DNA of 64,000 bases from Bacteroidales bacterium (GTDB lineage Bacteria; Bacteroidota; Bacteroidia; Bacteroidales; Tenuifilaceae), in contig JABFRB010000010.1 in NCBI GenBank assembly GCA_013141385.1, positions 80,552-144,551 of the forward strand. The letters run 5' to 3'. Below the pieces are notes generated by a model. That model was not told where the DNA came from. It did no database searches and saw only the letters and a program-made list of their open reading frames with translations. This document shows positions 54,201 through 61,624 of the stretch, piece after piece. Each line of letters starts with the position of its first letter. Position 1 is the first letter of the stretch. The translations under genes were made by a program, and so were the position numbers.

Positions 54201-56068
54201 CGGGCGTAGTGAATCTATGTAATGGATCTTCAACAACAATTATAGTTACATTCACAGGCACAATGCCTTATGTGCTTACATATAATGTAGGTGCTACTCC
54301 TATTACAACCCCTGCCATAAATTCTGCTTCCTATAATATTACAGTAAGTCCTTCTTCAACAACAGTATATACTCTTACAAATATTACTGCAAACGGTATT
54401 CCTGGCGTTATCACAGGTATGACATCAACAACAGTTAATGTAAGTCCTATACCAACAGTTAATATTACCAGTAATGATGCTGATAATATCATTTGTCAAG
54501 GGACTAATATTGTATTTACAGCAACAGCCGGATTAGCAAACTATCGTTTTAGAATAAACGGAACTACAGTCCAAAATGGAGCGAGCAATACTTATAATAC
54601 CTCATTGTTGGCTGTAGGCTCACAATCTGTTGATGCTATTGGAACTAACTCAGGAGGATGTTCATCAACAAGCAGTGCTTTGGCGGTTACTGTAAATCCA
54701 TTACCTGCTGCCGCAGGTGCAATAAGTGGGCCAGCATCCGTTTGCAGAACCTCATCTGTCGTATATACAGTACCCGCAATCGCTAATGCAACCAGCTATA
54801 ATTGGTCGAATAATAACGGTGCAACAGGAACTAGTGCAACAAATAGCATAACACTAACCTTCCCAAATTCTGGGTCAACCATTATTACTGTTTATGGAGT
54901 AAATAGCTGTGGAAATGGGGTTTCTTCAACTTATACTGTAGCAGTAAATACGGCATCCATGCCAAGCGCAGCAGGTGCTATTACTGGTGTAGCAGAGGTC
55001 TGTAAGGGAGGAGCTGGTTACTCATATAGTGTCGCACCCATAACAAATGCTACTAGCTATATTTGGTCGTACTCAGGCACTGGTGCAACAATAAATGGAA
55101 CAGGTACAAGCGTAACTATAGATTTTGCGGTGGGTGCAACAAATGGAAATTTAACTGTAGCAGGAACTAATGGTTGTAGTACAGGAACGGTTTCACCAAA
55201 TTACAGTATTGTTGTAAATACTCCTCCAACTGCGACTATTCTACCAGCAACACCAGCAACCTGTAGCGGAACACCAATTACCATTACTGCAACTCCCGCT
55301 GGAGGTACAGCACCCTATATGACACACGCTTGGACTGGTGTTGGCGCAGGATCCCTGTCGTCAACTACGATTACCAATCCATTGTTCAACAATACGACAG
55401 GGGGAGGTTATGGTTTAACCTACACAGTTACTGATACTAAAGGATGTATGGGATCTGCGAATACCTCCGTTACTGTTTATCAGGCTCCCGTTGCAAATGC
55501 GGGTCCAGACGCTTTGGGTCTTTGTAGTGGCACAGCATCAATTGTTCTAACAGGAGCAACTGCCACAGGATCCTATAGCGGCACACCAACATGGACGGGT
55601 TCTGGAGGCTCTTGGACACAAAATCCCGATCCAGCATTAGCATCATTTACTCCCACTACCACCACCGGGTCAATTACAGCAACTTTAACCTTAACGGGAG
55701 CTAATGGTTGTGCCGATGTAACGGATACCAGAATTATTTCTTGGAGCATTACTCCCAACCAGCCAGGGGCTTTTACAGCAAGCACCACTTCCGTATGCCA
55801 AGGACAAACAGGTGTTACCTACACAGTGCCTAATGATCTAATTGTGACATCCTATGCATGGACTTATACTGTTGGTACAGGAGCAACAATAAATGGTAGT
55901 GGAAATAGCATAACCCTAGATTTTTCATCAACAGCAACTTCGGGTAAGTTAAATGTAACTGCAACTAACTCCTGTGGTACTAGCATTGCACGTACGCTTG
56001 ATATTACAGTGAATCCTACACCAAAAACAGGAAGTATTTACCATATCCCAAATAATTATGGGTTATAG
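45245..56068 (+). CDS. Giant modular secreted surface protein (about 3600 residues), no visible T9SS sorting domain
   Basis: A basic lead of about 45 residues precedes an export signal (RLGLSLFLMVVFVFNSYGQ). Four modules follow. Each opens with a Trp-rich head (WDGDAGNGRWNTATNW at DNA 45420; GSWDDPTTW at 47250; YQIWNNAATWD at 50185; NGDWATGTIW at 52940). Each runs through Gly/Thr/Asn-rich beta-helix-like repeats and closes with a Y/FPxG block (YPVGIG 46845; YPLGF 49655; FPVGS 52460; FPIGN 53735). About seven Ig/PKD-like domains end the protein, which stops abruptly at PTPKTGSIYHIPNNYGL. GTG 45227 also opens the frame. It is probably an adhesin or sheath protein. Confidence 0.88.
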   Translation: MCNFNTFTQLHRKKFKNRISHHSCKLKNLQEIPEPLKRLGLSLFLMVVFVFNSYGQATRTWDGDAGNGRWNTATNWSSNIAPVNGDNVIIPVAFINQTISRVPNISLNSLTVQGTGIRFTANGTAQSITINNTNATSALTISGSATFGDGTVGNAVNLNLSAINTATSITGTLSNSANNTITLASGQTLTIAGGGTFNANVGTVTINGIVTNSGIVTGGSLTFTSTGVYNHNQNSGTIPTSTWSASSNCTIGAGFTGTTPVGLNQSFSNFTMNANGQTLTLGSNLSIGNDLTISQGTIAGAANTINLTRNLGGAGNLSFTTGTLNIGGNNNQTGTFNCGTSTVNYNGTAQQIRGVPYYNLTTSGSGTKTLLGATTINNNLSISGTTTLASDIYQITGNATGLFTMTLGTVLTLGNTGNATNVLFPTNYTSGNITLDPTSTIFYQTMGAQTISIVPTYERLTIDGGSTKTVAGNIRINSILNLTNGRLALNSNELTLSSNASVVGLVGSFNMIDVGTGSIIKEGNTNSDFVLTYPVGIGSAYTSMQIASLSATSIAPLSSIKLQCSSTPASGVPGNHPLNRQWVTSTTGITGSLIADIRFTYDAGDIPAGGNASLCEIAYKPTAGVWGVPIGASAAGNNPLKASSTSTLDATWTGTEPIKRVFYSLKTGSWDDPTTWTLDPSGTQPLNPNNVTPTTSTSSAFDEVVILSGRTVTVSTYTKVNSKLTVIGTLDFGTTIGHSFTSINGTGRIRLAGDNFPIGDATNFVTAGLGEGTVEYYGTSCNLNSARTFFNLEINLTAANTLTLLSDYSINGYLKIFNGILSINDNTSTTPLNITVKGNITVSATGKIATGTANARHQLNMYGDFTNSGDVRFTNRAVADYATEATDGIVDANFLSPDNDQSIMCRGITNFYRIEVDKGVDYTYTLNIDATAPANFNLFGFANENHTPATAQLVNNNNALGLIRGSVRIGNSVVIPTLSTANIYSISAGAQLWMDRGTAQKNSGQTIALYGKIKITNGTLEAKTISGITFRNNGILSVEGGTVNTNQIRTSDVGVANYGGYVQTAGTVNVLGGTTNTDYYVFSLPYPNCVFNMSGGTLNVNTSTGNSGILINSDPDNIKVTGGTVIAETKSTDDFLITSTAPFWNLSFKNSTAVARQFSLGAATNIAPDNVNVAAQPLKVLNDFRLWGKESGGATYPAITFNSGTNDVYIGGAFYIENGALYVPISGGTAPYDAIANQPTSRNTTYFNKTNGTGAVEEFYQGNTTNPLELGNIVVDRTNGYEVKLTSGATRTNESVGLDINGNASVLSGTLNQNLFTIRTWGAITNNDHMGTWFPGVTPSRAQIQMVENPALTLTTTTNAVFGNVQINVTPPSKITLTSDVYIERMEYVKGLIYLKSYNLKVDNLWNMEMGIFENSATNSYLKVADSGYSGSSMIFTDGKASDGGLTLKVTADSQTENQPNILNNFGPITYPLGFTADGGTTLYFRPAQMVVKNFADDGYVTIRTAMGPLLTLNAAGGEVLQQYWRVSSSYFTTAPTVAFRFYYRNRTGGGLMDLVAANSVNEVNYVPGKVQDSNPYTRLYEALTDNDIIKNVGATNTRVITFNGNSTNGLFTPSSNGFSLDDYNFTAGAAACFAGSPIHYYTNASYQIWNNAATWDVGFIGSGVHAVPTTGSIVHIYNGRATVDNPPPRAGRITVDATGIPNPPAEIIFELPNLPIAQSNSENVPRLQFYNSVNATLGFVKGVGMISFGANNINLTGDFGDFGTNPYSYYLFFNNGTAPAQLTNIPTPIPNMMIEYSTDINQNITINSDLIVQGNATVHPLRDVYIKRDLVLGFWLGATFQFPATGSAVKVTVDRDVDFTRIPIPGSVGNRNLNVAAAAGILEHTFVIKRNIIQGSDNNWGIDLYGAANRSKAILEMQGTENGTYSRTSTTVPNLYRIVMNKGTNQTPSFSFDDSFILNGSTNTATKAITMKSGTLILNDPAININLTTGGNYFEIPAASCLDIKQGITHANGTSGISLDGKLSLSGGTLDMSGGDNPIEYSASGMATISVTSGTLTVGGQVRRTPSSDVGILTYSQTNGTVVIGNDAAPIGNRGVFEILNAGSSFSITGGDLFIARAQTSPTISAFYFDPAFYNIGLAANINIGHTSTPASQTIGIYAGKPLPKLRINNSSTRNPIARLDVVSATITSLLQIDAGATFNANGLDLELQGDMTASGTFIPNGNTTFLSGSSSQTITGNGTSLNFYNFDKLTSNNVILTAGNTPLLVTNSFSLCGGTFTDNGNTVTVKGDVYNDATHINNGVGDGITLKGDNSQILSGNGVFGKLTINNSNGVTIPIGNQLSITRSLKMQAGVLNIGKNLLDIGVNAVIEESSPFSNTNMIETNISFTDNGLRKTFPAGVSPVFIFPVGSNDKYTPVTLTISANGNSTGSIAVKPANEIHPSILEDAELGTQIIDKNNALQYYWTLKANGISGFTASAKMRYIDIDAVVGPEYTIADYHTASLLANGLGNWLKFPKADFDETNKDLIFNFNLKNDAGISGDYTAGAGDASLDGAIPDLVTSYETNSNGDWATGTIWTPNVAGGPRGAITKINIPHTVDVTSNYVAGYLTEVFGTLKLYSTYGHRLGILNGNGTIYLEAGDIPAAVYDDFFSSAGGTLEFSGTTNYEFLGNITVVNHLRFTGIGDRKFPNNNLLLNGDLNITGDAGLNLINYYNRKTSIKGNLTRTSGSYDAGSGANATLAFVGTLPQTITGSFSNSNALNNLEINNANDVTIINDVEIDRELRLTNGLVSINPSSLFRINYGAIVTPSAGSALSFVNGVLTKEMMNGNSFTFPIGNWDDTKAHGPITLKSVSGPSGINDWKASYFFANATLAGYNTDNFDSPISTVSHSEYWKIEAPTGGASIISIILDGSSDVASSLLDLSNLRVVGWNASSSKWEVVGTSATVTGTATSGTVSTTTFINYGSYTYFTLASVTPVAASTATITSPGVVNLCNGSSTTIIVTFTGTMPYVLTYNVGATPITTPAINSASYNITVSPSSTTVYTLTNITANGIPGVITGMTSTTVNVSPIPTVNITSNDADNIICQGTNIVFTATAGLANYRFRINGTTVQNGASNTYNTSLLAVGSQSVDAIGTNSGGCSSTSSALAVTVNPLPAAAGAISGPASVCRTSSVVYTVPAIANATSYNWSNNNGATGTSATNSITLTFPNSGSTIITVYGVNSCGNGVSSTYTVAVNTASMPSAAGAITGVAEVCKGGAGYSYSVAPITNATSYIWSYSGTGATINGTGTSVTIDFAVGATNGNLTVAGTNGCSTGTVSPNYSIVVNTPPTATILPATPATCSGTPITITATPAGGTAPYMTHAWTGVGAGSLSSTTITNPLFNNTTGGGYGLTYTVTDTKGCMGSANTSVTVYQAPVANAGPDALGLCSGTASIVLTGATATGSYSGTPTWTGSGGSWTQNPDPALASFTPTTTTGSITATLTLTGANGCADVTDTRIISWSITPNQPGAFTASTTSVCQGQTGVTYTVPNDLIVTSYAWTYTVGTGATINGSGNSITLDFSSTATSGKLNVTATNSCGTSIARTLDITVNPTPKTGSIYHIPNNYGL

Positions 56069-56128
56069 AAGACGACGTCTAGTAATATTGTAAAACCTAA
56101 AGAATAATCCAACAATTAAGGGCATAAA

Positions 56129-56152
56129 AAAAGACCTACAAATAGGTCTTTT
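56129..56152. terminator. Bidirectional terminator after the giant gene
   Basis: AAAAGACCTA (56129-56138) and TAGGTCTTTT (56143-56152) form a perfect 10-bp stem with loop CAAA, flanked by A-run and T-run. It serves the plus-strand giant gene and the minus-strand barrel gene ending at 56174. Confidence 0.9.
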
Positions 56153-56173
56153 CTTATTTTCTTATATGTTCTT

Positions 56174-56689
56174 TTAGAATTTATATGCGATACCTAGGTT
56201 AATGAAAAGTTGATCAGCATCGCCAATAGTATAACCAATTTGACCAACAGCATCTAATTTGCTTGTTATTCCATAAGCACCCCCAGCACCAATATTAAAG
56301 CCCACCTTTGATGTACTTGAAGAGATGGGGCCAATTTCAACTTTTCCAAAACTAAAATTCAAACCAGCCAAACCATAAGCTGTGAGTTTATCGTTCTGGA
56401 GAAAATTATAATGCCCATTAATATTGAAGGTCGTTAGTTTAAATTTAAAACCAGAAACTGGTTCACTTGGAAAATAATATGCAAATGAAACCTCTGCGTC
56501 AATTTTTTCAACAATTTGAGCAAGACCATTAATATATAAACCAAATCCCATTTGGGCGTTTCCGCTCTTATTAACTGCTGCTTTAGACCCAAGTGCTAAG
56601 CCACCACCAATACTTTTGAATTTAAATTGTGCGTTAGCACCAACAGCAAAAAGAACAACTGCAATAATTAATGTGATTTTCTTAATCAT
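56174..56689 (-). CDS. Small outer membrane beta-barrel protein
   Basis: From ATG 56689 the product is 171 residues with a clean signal peptide (IKKITLIIAVVLFAVGANAQ). The longer frame from 56746 would begin at the predicted transcription start (TAATTTTG at 56756-56749) and is rejected. The mature protein has eight or so strands (FKSIGGGLALGSKAAV, NAQMGFGLYINGLAQIVEKIDAEVSFAYYFP, FKLTTFNINGHYNFL, LTAYGLAGLNFSFGKVEIG, VGFNIGAGGAYGIT) and ends FINLGIAYKF with the terminal Phe of outer membrane proteins. It resembles the OmpW/OmpA-like eight-stranded group. Confidence 0.82.
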   Translation of the reverse strand: MIKKITLIIAVVLFAVGANAQFKFKSIGGGLALGSKAAVNKSGNAQMGFGLYINGLAQIVEKIDAEVSFAYYFPSEPVSGFKFKLTTFNINGHYNFLQNDKLTAYGLAGLNFSFGKVEIGPISSSTSKVGFNIGAGGAYGITSKLDAVGQIGYTIGDADQLFINLGIAYKF

Positions 56690-56810
56690 AACTATTATTT
56701 TTAAGGTTAATAATTGGTGTGAAATTACACAATTCTCATACCACATTCCAAAATTAAACTCAAAAACCTTTGGGTGTCGCTTTTTCCTTTTATATTCAGC
56801 ATCTTATAGT

Positions 56811-58499
56811 TTAGAATCCAAAATTTAGTCCTACTGTAATTATAGAATTTTTCCCTTGAAAAGATGATGGGGTATAAAGATCCAAGTAATATTGAGTTGT
56901 GTACCCATCCACATTAAAGCCCTGAATATTGCTTTGAGCGATATTGAGATAGAGCCATGAATCGTGAATAAATTCCCAGCGACTAGTGAAAGAAATTGTT
57001 AAGTTCTTCCATGTGATGTCTTTCATAAAAGGCAACTGGTCTTCATTTGGGGCGGTGACATATGTATATTCATTCCCATGTCTCGCATAGGTAATATCTC
57101 CTCTCAAAAGAAAACCTCGGAACAACTTGATATCTATTGCGCCAAATAGTTCATCCGAATTATCGCGAAGATAGTGGCCTAGATTGAATTTGTTGGTCTC
57201 AAAAGTAGTTGTTGGCACTCGATGTTTATAGGTAAGAGGGTTGGCTTTTGTATACTCAAAGGTCAAAGATGTATTTGAGATTGGCCAATTCGAAAGGCGA
57301 AAGCCATACTTCTGTGAAACGAAGTTGTGTCGCTTTGTGCTGAACACTCGTGTAACCGAAAACTCATCAATATAAATAGTGCTATATAGATGAAGATTCT
57401 TTATTCTTCGTATGCTTAAATCAAGAAACATCTGTGAGTTCTCGTTCTCAATGTCGTGGTTTAATGTATGATCAATCGATTTATAAAACATTACTGGAAT
57501 TAAGTACGCTGGTTGAACCTTAATATCAGAGTAGACAATTGAGTTTCCGACCGAAAAAGAGATACCCTTGAAGGGGATAAAGGTCATGAGGTTTGCTGCA
57601 ATGTATTTATCTCTAAACACTGTTCTAAAATCGCCACCAGATGTTATATACGAACGGCTAGTATCAACAACCTCTGATACCAGCCAACCATGATAGTAAT
57701 TTAACTCAAACCAATAAACTGGTTTCATATTAAGCTTAACCATAGCAAAGGATGGAGTTCTCCCTGAAAAAATTGAAGCACCATGGTAATTTGTGCCCCA
57801 TTCCAACTGATCTTTAATCAGTCCTAATGATCCCCATTTCCAACCGTACACAATACCACCCCTCATTTCAGAAAAATCACCACCCTTCCTCCCTTGTACA
57901 CTCACTTTATAGTTTCCGCCTTCGCTTTGTGTGAAATAACTAGGCTTTGCAAGAATTTCGGTTTGGTAGTTGTCGCGCAAATTCGCATAGATTGAAATCC
58001 TCCCAATACTACCCCACGCCTCTGCCCCGCCCCATGTGTGCATTATTTTGTTAGATCCTACTACGTATTCACGAATGCCCCAGATAGGTTTTAAAGAGAA
58101 GGTGAAAAGCGAATCTTTATAGTGTATTCCTAGTGGTAAAAACCCAATGTTGAAGTTCGGTTCTTTTGTTATCAGATTGCCCCGTTTCAAGTCTGTATAG
58201 GAATTTTTACCTTTTTCACCAATAAACCGATACTGCTTTAGGTAAAAATCCAACTCCTTGCTCTGTCGTTTTGTGATTTGCTCTTTACTTTTTTCCGCTT
58301 CAACTAAACATTTTAGAATATAACCATTCGTATAGGGCTTAACGGCAGAATTTATGTTTATAACTTTGCTATTGGCTAGCTTATCAAGAAAATCATAAAT
58401 ACCCTCATTGCAGAAGGAAACAGGGATCTCTTGGCAATAAACTTTACTCCAAACGAAAAGAGGAAGAATTACAAAAAGTAATAATCTTAATAGTTTCAA
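56811..58499 (-). CDS. Wzi-type capsule assembly outer membrane protein
   Basis: This 562-residue barrel protein carries a signal peptide (LLRLLLFVILPLFVWSKVYCQ). Its length and layout fit the Caps_assemb_Wzi family: an N-terminal helical part (EGIYDFLDKLANSKVININSAVKPYTNGYI) and a long barrel with KPIWGIREYV, KWGSLGLIKDQLEWGTNYHGASIFSGRTPSFAMVKLN, MFYKSIDHTLNHDIENENSQMFLDLSIRRIKNLHLYSTIYIDEF, and final strand IITVGLNFGF. Wzi binds capsular polysaccharide at the cell surface. It is the last gene of a polysaccharide-related run of seven genes on the minus strand. Confidence 0.85.
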   Translation of the reverse strand: MKLLRLLLFVILPLFVWSKVYCQEIPVSFCNEGIYDFLDKLANSKVININSAVKPYTNGYILKCLVEAEKSKEQITKRQSKELDFYLKQYRFIGEKGKNSYTDLKRGNLITKEPNFNIGFLPLGIHYKDSLFTFSLKPIWGIREYVVGSNKIMHTWGGAEAWGSIGRISIYANLRDNYQTEILAKPSYFTQSEGGNYKVSVQGRKGGDFSEMRGGIVYGWKWGSLGLIKDQLEWGTNYHGASIFSGRTPSFAMVKLNMKPVYWFELNYYHGWLVSEVVDTSRSYITSGGDFRTVFRDKYIAANLMTFIPFKGISFSVGNSIVYSDIKVQPAYLIPVMFYKSIDHTLNHDIENENSQMFLDLSIRRIKNLHLYSTIYIDEFSVTRVFSTKRHNFVSQKYGFRLSNWPISNTSLTFEYTKANPLTYKHRVPTTTFETNKFNLGHYLRDNSDELFGAIDIKLFRGFLLRGDITYARHGNEYTYVTAPNEDQLPFMKDITWKNLTISFTSRWEFIHDSWLYLNIAQSNIQGFNVDGYTTQYYLDLYTPSSFQGKNSIITVGLNFGF

Positions 58500-58534
58500 G
58501 TGCGTGTTCTATATTTTTAAAATGAAACGATCAT

Positions 58535-59056
58535 CTACGATTTAAAGGCTTCGTGTTCAGATAAATCTTTTAACACTTTTGCAGGAACGCCACCTACAAG
58601 ACATCTTGGAGGAACATCCTTTGTTACAACAGAACCTGTTGCGATGACGGCTTCATCTCCAATTGTGACACCTGGAGCAATTATTACATTAGGCATTATC
58701 CAGACTCCTTTCCCTATTCGGGTTTGCATAATTTGTCGGGGGTAAATCTTTTTCAGCCTTGTATTTGAAGGGATATTTGCGTGAGCTGTAATGGTAGTCC
58801 GATCTCCTACTGAAGTATCATCTCCAATGAATATTTGATCGGTAAAGACACGGTCGAACATAACCTCGTGACCAATATAAACACCTTTGCCAATATTAAC
58901 TCCTCGCCAGCGATGAATGCTGGTTCTCCAACTCTTAACAAAGCAGAAGAAAGCTACCTTGTCAAGTACAAACCGCCATACAAATCGGACACCATATCGA
59001 AATGTACCCCAAGGCCCCTTTAGACCATAAAAATCTAAAACTTCTTTTGCTGGCAT
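58535..59056 (-). CDS. Hexapeptide-repeat (LbH) acyltransferase
   Basis: This 173-residue left-handed beta-helix enzyme has the hexad pattern from about residue 55: GVNIGKGVYIGHEVMFDRVF...IFIGDDTSVGDRTTITAHANIPSN, then RIGKGVWIMPNVIIAPGVTIGDEAVIATGSVVTKDVPPRCLVGGVPAKVLKDL. The last block is the standard end of WbbJ/CysE-like acetyltransferases. It would acetylate a sugar, most likely in the polysaccharide made by the neighbours. The gene starts two bases after the stop of the deacetylase upstream, so the pair is tightly coupled. Confidence 0.9.
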   Translation of the reverse strand: MPAKEVLDFYGLKGPWGTFRYGVRFVWRFVLDKVAFFCFVKSWRTSIHRWRGVNIGKGVYIGHEVMFDRVFTDQIFIGDDTSVGDRTTITAHANIPSNTRLKKIYPRQIMQTRIGKGVWIMPNVIIAPGVTIGDEAVIATGSVVTKDVPPRCLVGGVPAKVLKDLSEHEAFKS

Positions 59057-59058
59057 AA

Positions 59059-59994
59059 CTATATCTCCTTATTTATTTGGTTTTCATAATACTGTTTACA
59101 AGTTACAAATTTGAATCCGTTACTATTGAAATACTCTATTTCTTTCCTGTATAATGGAATGGCTTTTAAGCCGAGGTTCTTAAGCTTAAGTTCTCGACGA
59201 ATAACATCCCCAAGAAGATAGGAAATGTAGTTCGATGAACGTCTAACAATTTTCTTACCATCCGAAATCTCATCAATAAACTCGTTTGGATGGGTCAAAA
59301 AAACAATCGGCTTACTATTTATGCTTGATTCCCAAGAAAGTAATTTTCTGAGCTGTCGAGTTGTAAATGGGAATATTCTCATTGTAGTTCCAATATACGG
59401 CATTATTAGGGCAGAGATTGGTATTTCAAAAACATCTCCGCTTCCACGTTTCATTAGATTTTGCTCATGGGTAAAATATGGTTTGCGCGGAGCTACTAGC
59501 CATTTTAATTTCTTCATTCCACCAAAGGACAAAAACATATCAAATCGCTGCGAGGCTACTGAACTATCAACTTTAAATCCAACCTGCTTAAGAGCTATGG
59601 CTGTATCTCTATTAACTCTGGCCGCAGGAGCTCTAAAAGAAATAACATCTTGCCCAGATATGTCTTCGAGAATGCTTTTAGATTTCCTCAGGTGCTCAAC
59701 TTGCTCTTCAAAAGATAAAACATCAAACGCCTTATCAACTTTATGTGAATAACCATGCGAACCAACTTCATGACCATACGGAAGAACCATCCTAACTACC
59801 TCCGGAAACTTCTCAGCAATATACCCCGTGAAAAAAAAAGTTGCTTTAATATTGTATTCTGCATATAGTTGAAGCAACAATGGCAGACCCTCCTTGAGAA
59901 CCCTTTCTCCCATTGCATCCGAAAGGTTGTTATTTGCAATAGACGTGGTTTCAACATCATTAGTTAGTAAACAATACTTTTTTTGCGGCTCCAT
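59059..59994 (-). CDS. Polysaccharide deacetylase (NodB-fold, PuuE/DUF3473-like)
   Basis: This 311-residue NodB-homology protein has the metal Asp in TNDVETT (D13), TFFFTGYIAEKFPEVVRMV, then GHEVGSHGYSHK containing the His pair of motif 2, and SFRAPAARVNRDT as motif 3. C-terminal FLTHPNEFIDE resembles the last NodB motif. It probably removes N- or O-acetyl groups from sugars in the pathway of this operon. No signal peptide is present, so action is cytosolic, on precursors and not on a surface polymer. The spacing to its neighbours is 13 bp and 2 bp. Confidence 0.88.
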   Translation of the reverse strand: MEPQKKYCLLTNDVETTSIANNNLSDAMGERVLKEGLPLLLQLYAEYNIKATFFFTGYIAEKFPEVVRMVLPYGHEVGSHGYSHKVDKAFDVLSFEEQVEHLRKSKSILEDISGQDVISFRAPAARVNRDTAIALKQVGFKVDSSVASQRFDMFLSFGGMKKLKWLVAPRKPYFTHEQNLMKRGSGDVFEIPISALIMPYIGTTMRIFPFTTRQLRKLLSWESSINSKPIVFLTHPNEFIDEISDGKKIVRRSSNYISYLLGDVIRRELKLKNLGLKAIPLYRKEIEYFNSNGFKFVTCKQYYENQINKEI

Positions 59995-60007
59995 CTAATA
60001 ATGTCGG

Positions 60008-60766
60008 TTAATGGAAAAAAAGTTTTAAAAAATATTTGGCAATGTTTTTGGCCTTTTGAAGGAAATACCGATAAACCCAAATTCCCAAATTATCATTCCA
60101 TCGTGCAGCATGTGCGTTTATGATTATCTGGTTGGGCAATTTGCCATTCTTAAATGCCTCAATCAACTGAAAAGTGGTGCGAAAAGAATAATCAAAATTG
60201 CTATTTACTGTGTCACGAATGCTCATCCGTTCACCATCCCAACGACTACCGTTATCAGTTAAATAAAAAACGGCGTTGTAATCAATGCTAAGATATGGTT
60301 CACCTATCAACCCAAAATCTTTGAGAGAATATTTATCCCAAAGTTTACGGCTATCCCATTTTGATAGTGGTCGACCGTGCATTACCACTGTTTTAACAGG
60401 ATATATTTGTCGAAGTTTTTCAAGTTTTTGACCAAAGGATTTTATTGCTTTGCTATAATTTCCTTTTGTGTCAGCTAAGTTTTCATAATGATAGCCTATT
60501 TCGTGACCTAAATTCTTAATTTTGCTAATTATTTCTATCTTGAAAGTGTGAGGTATTCTGAAATAATATGTTGCTTTAACATTATAACTATTTTCTATTC
60601 TGGCAATCTTTAAATCATGACCAGGCCATATATCGGAATCGTGCCTAAGAACAACAACCTTTTTTGCTGGTTTTACTAAAAATTCTTCAACTGTTTGAAA
60701 GCAATATCCCGCATTATTAATTGCCTCAATTAAAGAAATATATGTTTTTGATGTAAAATCTCTCAT
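60008..60766 (-). CDS. Polysaccharide-deacetylase-like protein
   Basis: This second NodB-type protein has 252 residues. Visible motifs are VVVLRHDSDIWPGHDL (motif 1, HDSD), ATYYFRI, GHEIGYHYENLAD (motif 2 His residues) and MHGRPLSKWDS. A HAARWND block stands near the end. It is distant from its neighbour at 59059 in sequence, so the two are unlikely to be recent duplicates and may act on different sites. No signal peptide is visible. It is 13 bp from the next gene and 19 bp from the previous one. Confidence 0.82.
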   Translation of the reverse strand: MRDFTSKTYISLIEAINNAGYCFQTVEEFLVKPAKKVVVLRHDSDIWPGHDLKIARIENSYNVKATYYFRIPHTFKIEIISKIKNLGHEIGYHYENLADTKGNYSKAIKSFGQKLEKLRQIYPVKTVVMHGRPLSKWDSRKLWDKYSLKDFGLIGEPYLSIDYNAVFYLTDNGSRWDGERMSIRDTVNSNFDYSFRTTFQLIEAFKNGKLPNQIIINAHAARWNDNLGIWVYRYFLQKAKNIAKYFLKLFFH

Positions 60767-60785
60767 TAACCTGCTCCTTCAAAAA

Positions 60786-61592
60786 CTAATTTAGTCTTCC
60801 AATTATAGTAATCCCTGCATGTACTTGTTCTCCCTCCCGAACCATGATGGTTGTATTTCGGGGAATTATTAGATCTGATTGTGAACCCCATCGTATTTTC
60901 CCAATAATCTCACCTCTCTTTACAGCAGAACCTTCCTTGGTCATTACAATACAACGCCGAACACCTCGAGCTGCAATCTGAACAATACCAGCCATAATTC
61001 CATCGTTGCGCTTGAAAACTACGGTGTTTCTCTCGTTGGTTAGTGTTGATTCTGGTGTATTTAGCCCAATTGCTGTACCATCGGTGTGTTTAACAAGAAT
61101 TATTTCCCCATCAATGGGAGCCCTATTGTAGTGAACATCAAAGAGTGTCATTGCAATTCCTATCAAATAGCAGGGTTGGTTTAAGATATCTGTTTTGGTG
61201 ATTTCGTTAATGTTTGCCACTCTCATCTTCTTAATGGTAACAGGGGTTTGGTTAACCTCAAGCTCTTTTATATAGATGATTCTTCCATCTGCTGGGGCAA
61301 CGATATCATCCTTATCGCCAGGGATTTCCCTTTGGGGATTTCTGAAAAAGCGGTAGAAAAATAGGCCAACAAAAAGTAAGAAAACTATTAGTGGGCATAG
61401 GATTATCACAAAAACAGCAATCGGAATACTAACAAAATGATATATCAATAGCCCAATAGCAGTAGAGAATACTCCCAAAAGAATATTGTCCGTATACAAA
61501 TATTTCCTATTAAAACCCCCTTTTGCTACCCAAAAGATAAACATCGCAGACGAGAGTAAAAACGATGCCATTACTATTATAACTTGTTCCAT
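60786..61592 (-). CDS. Phosphatidylserine decarboxylase homologue
   Basis: This 268-residue protein has two or three N-terminal membrane helices (VIIVMASFLLSSAMFIFW; LLGVFSTAIGLLIYHFVSIPIAVFVIILCPLIVFLLFVGLFFY), then the Psd core: FRNPQREIP, IVAPADGRI (APADG 99-103), FDVHYNRAPIDG (152-161), and GKIRWGSQSDL, where Gly236-Ser237 would be the autocleavage site that makes the pyruvoyl group. All catalytic residues seem present. It could make phosphatidylethanolamine or act on a related serine phosphodiester in the surface glycan. It lies inside the polysaccharide operon and not with pssA. Confidence 0.88.
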   Translation of the reverse strand: MEQVIIVMASFLLSSAMFIFWVAKGGFNRKYLYTDNILLGVFSTAIGLLIYHFVSIPIAVFVIILCPLIVFLLFVGLFFYRFFRNPQREIPGDKDDIVAPADGRIIYIKELEVNQTPVTIKKMRVANINEITKTDILNQPCYLIGIAMTLFDVHYNRAPIDGEIILVKHTDGTAIGLNTPESTLTNERNTVVFKRNDGIMAGIVQIAARGVRRCIVMTKEGSAVKRGEIIGKIRWGSQSDLIIPRNTTIMVREGEQVHAGITIIGRLN

Positions 61593-61624
61593 TACAATTC
61601 TACTTTATTTGGTTTAAAATACAT

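Noticed and set aside
46612..55788. Several minus-strand frames of 60-100 codons inside the giant gene.
   Set aside because: They mirror the Thr/Asn/Gly-rich codons of the plus-strand gene and have Val/Ser/Pro-rich products typical of antisense shadows.
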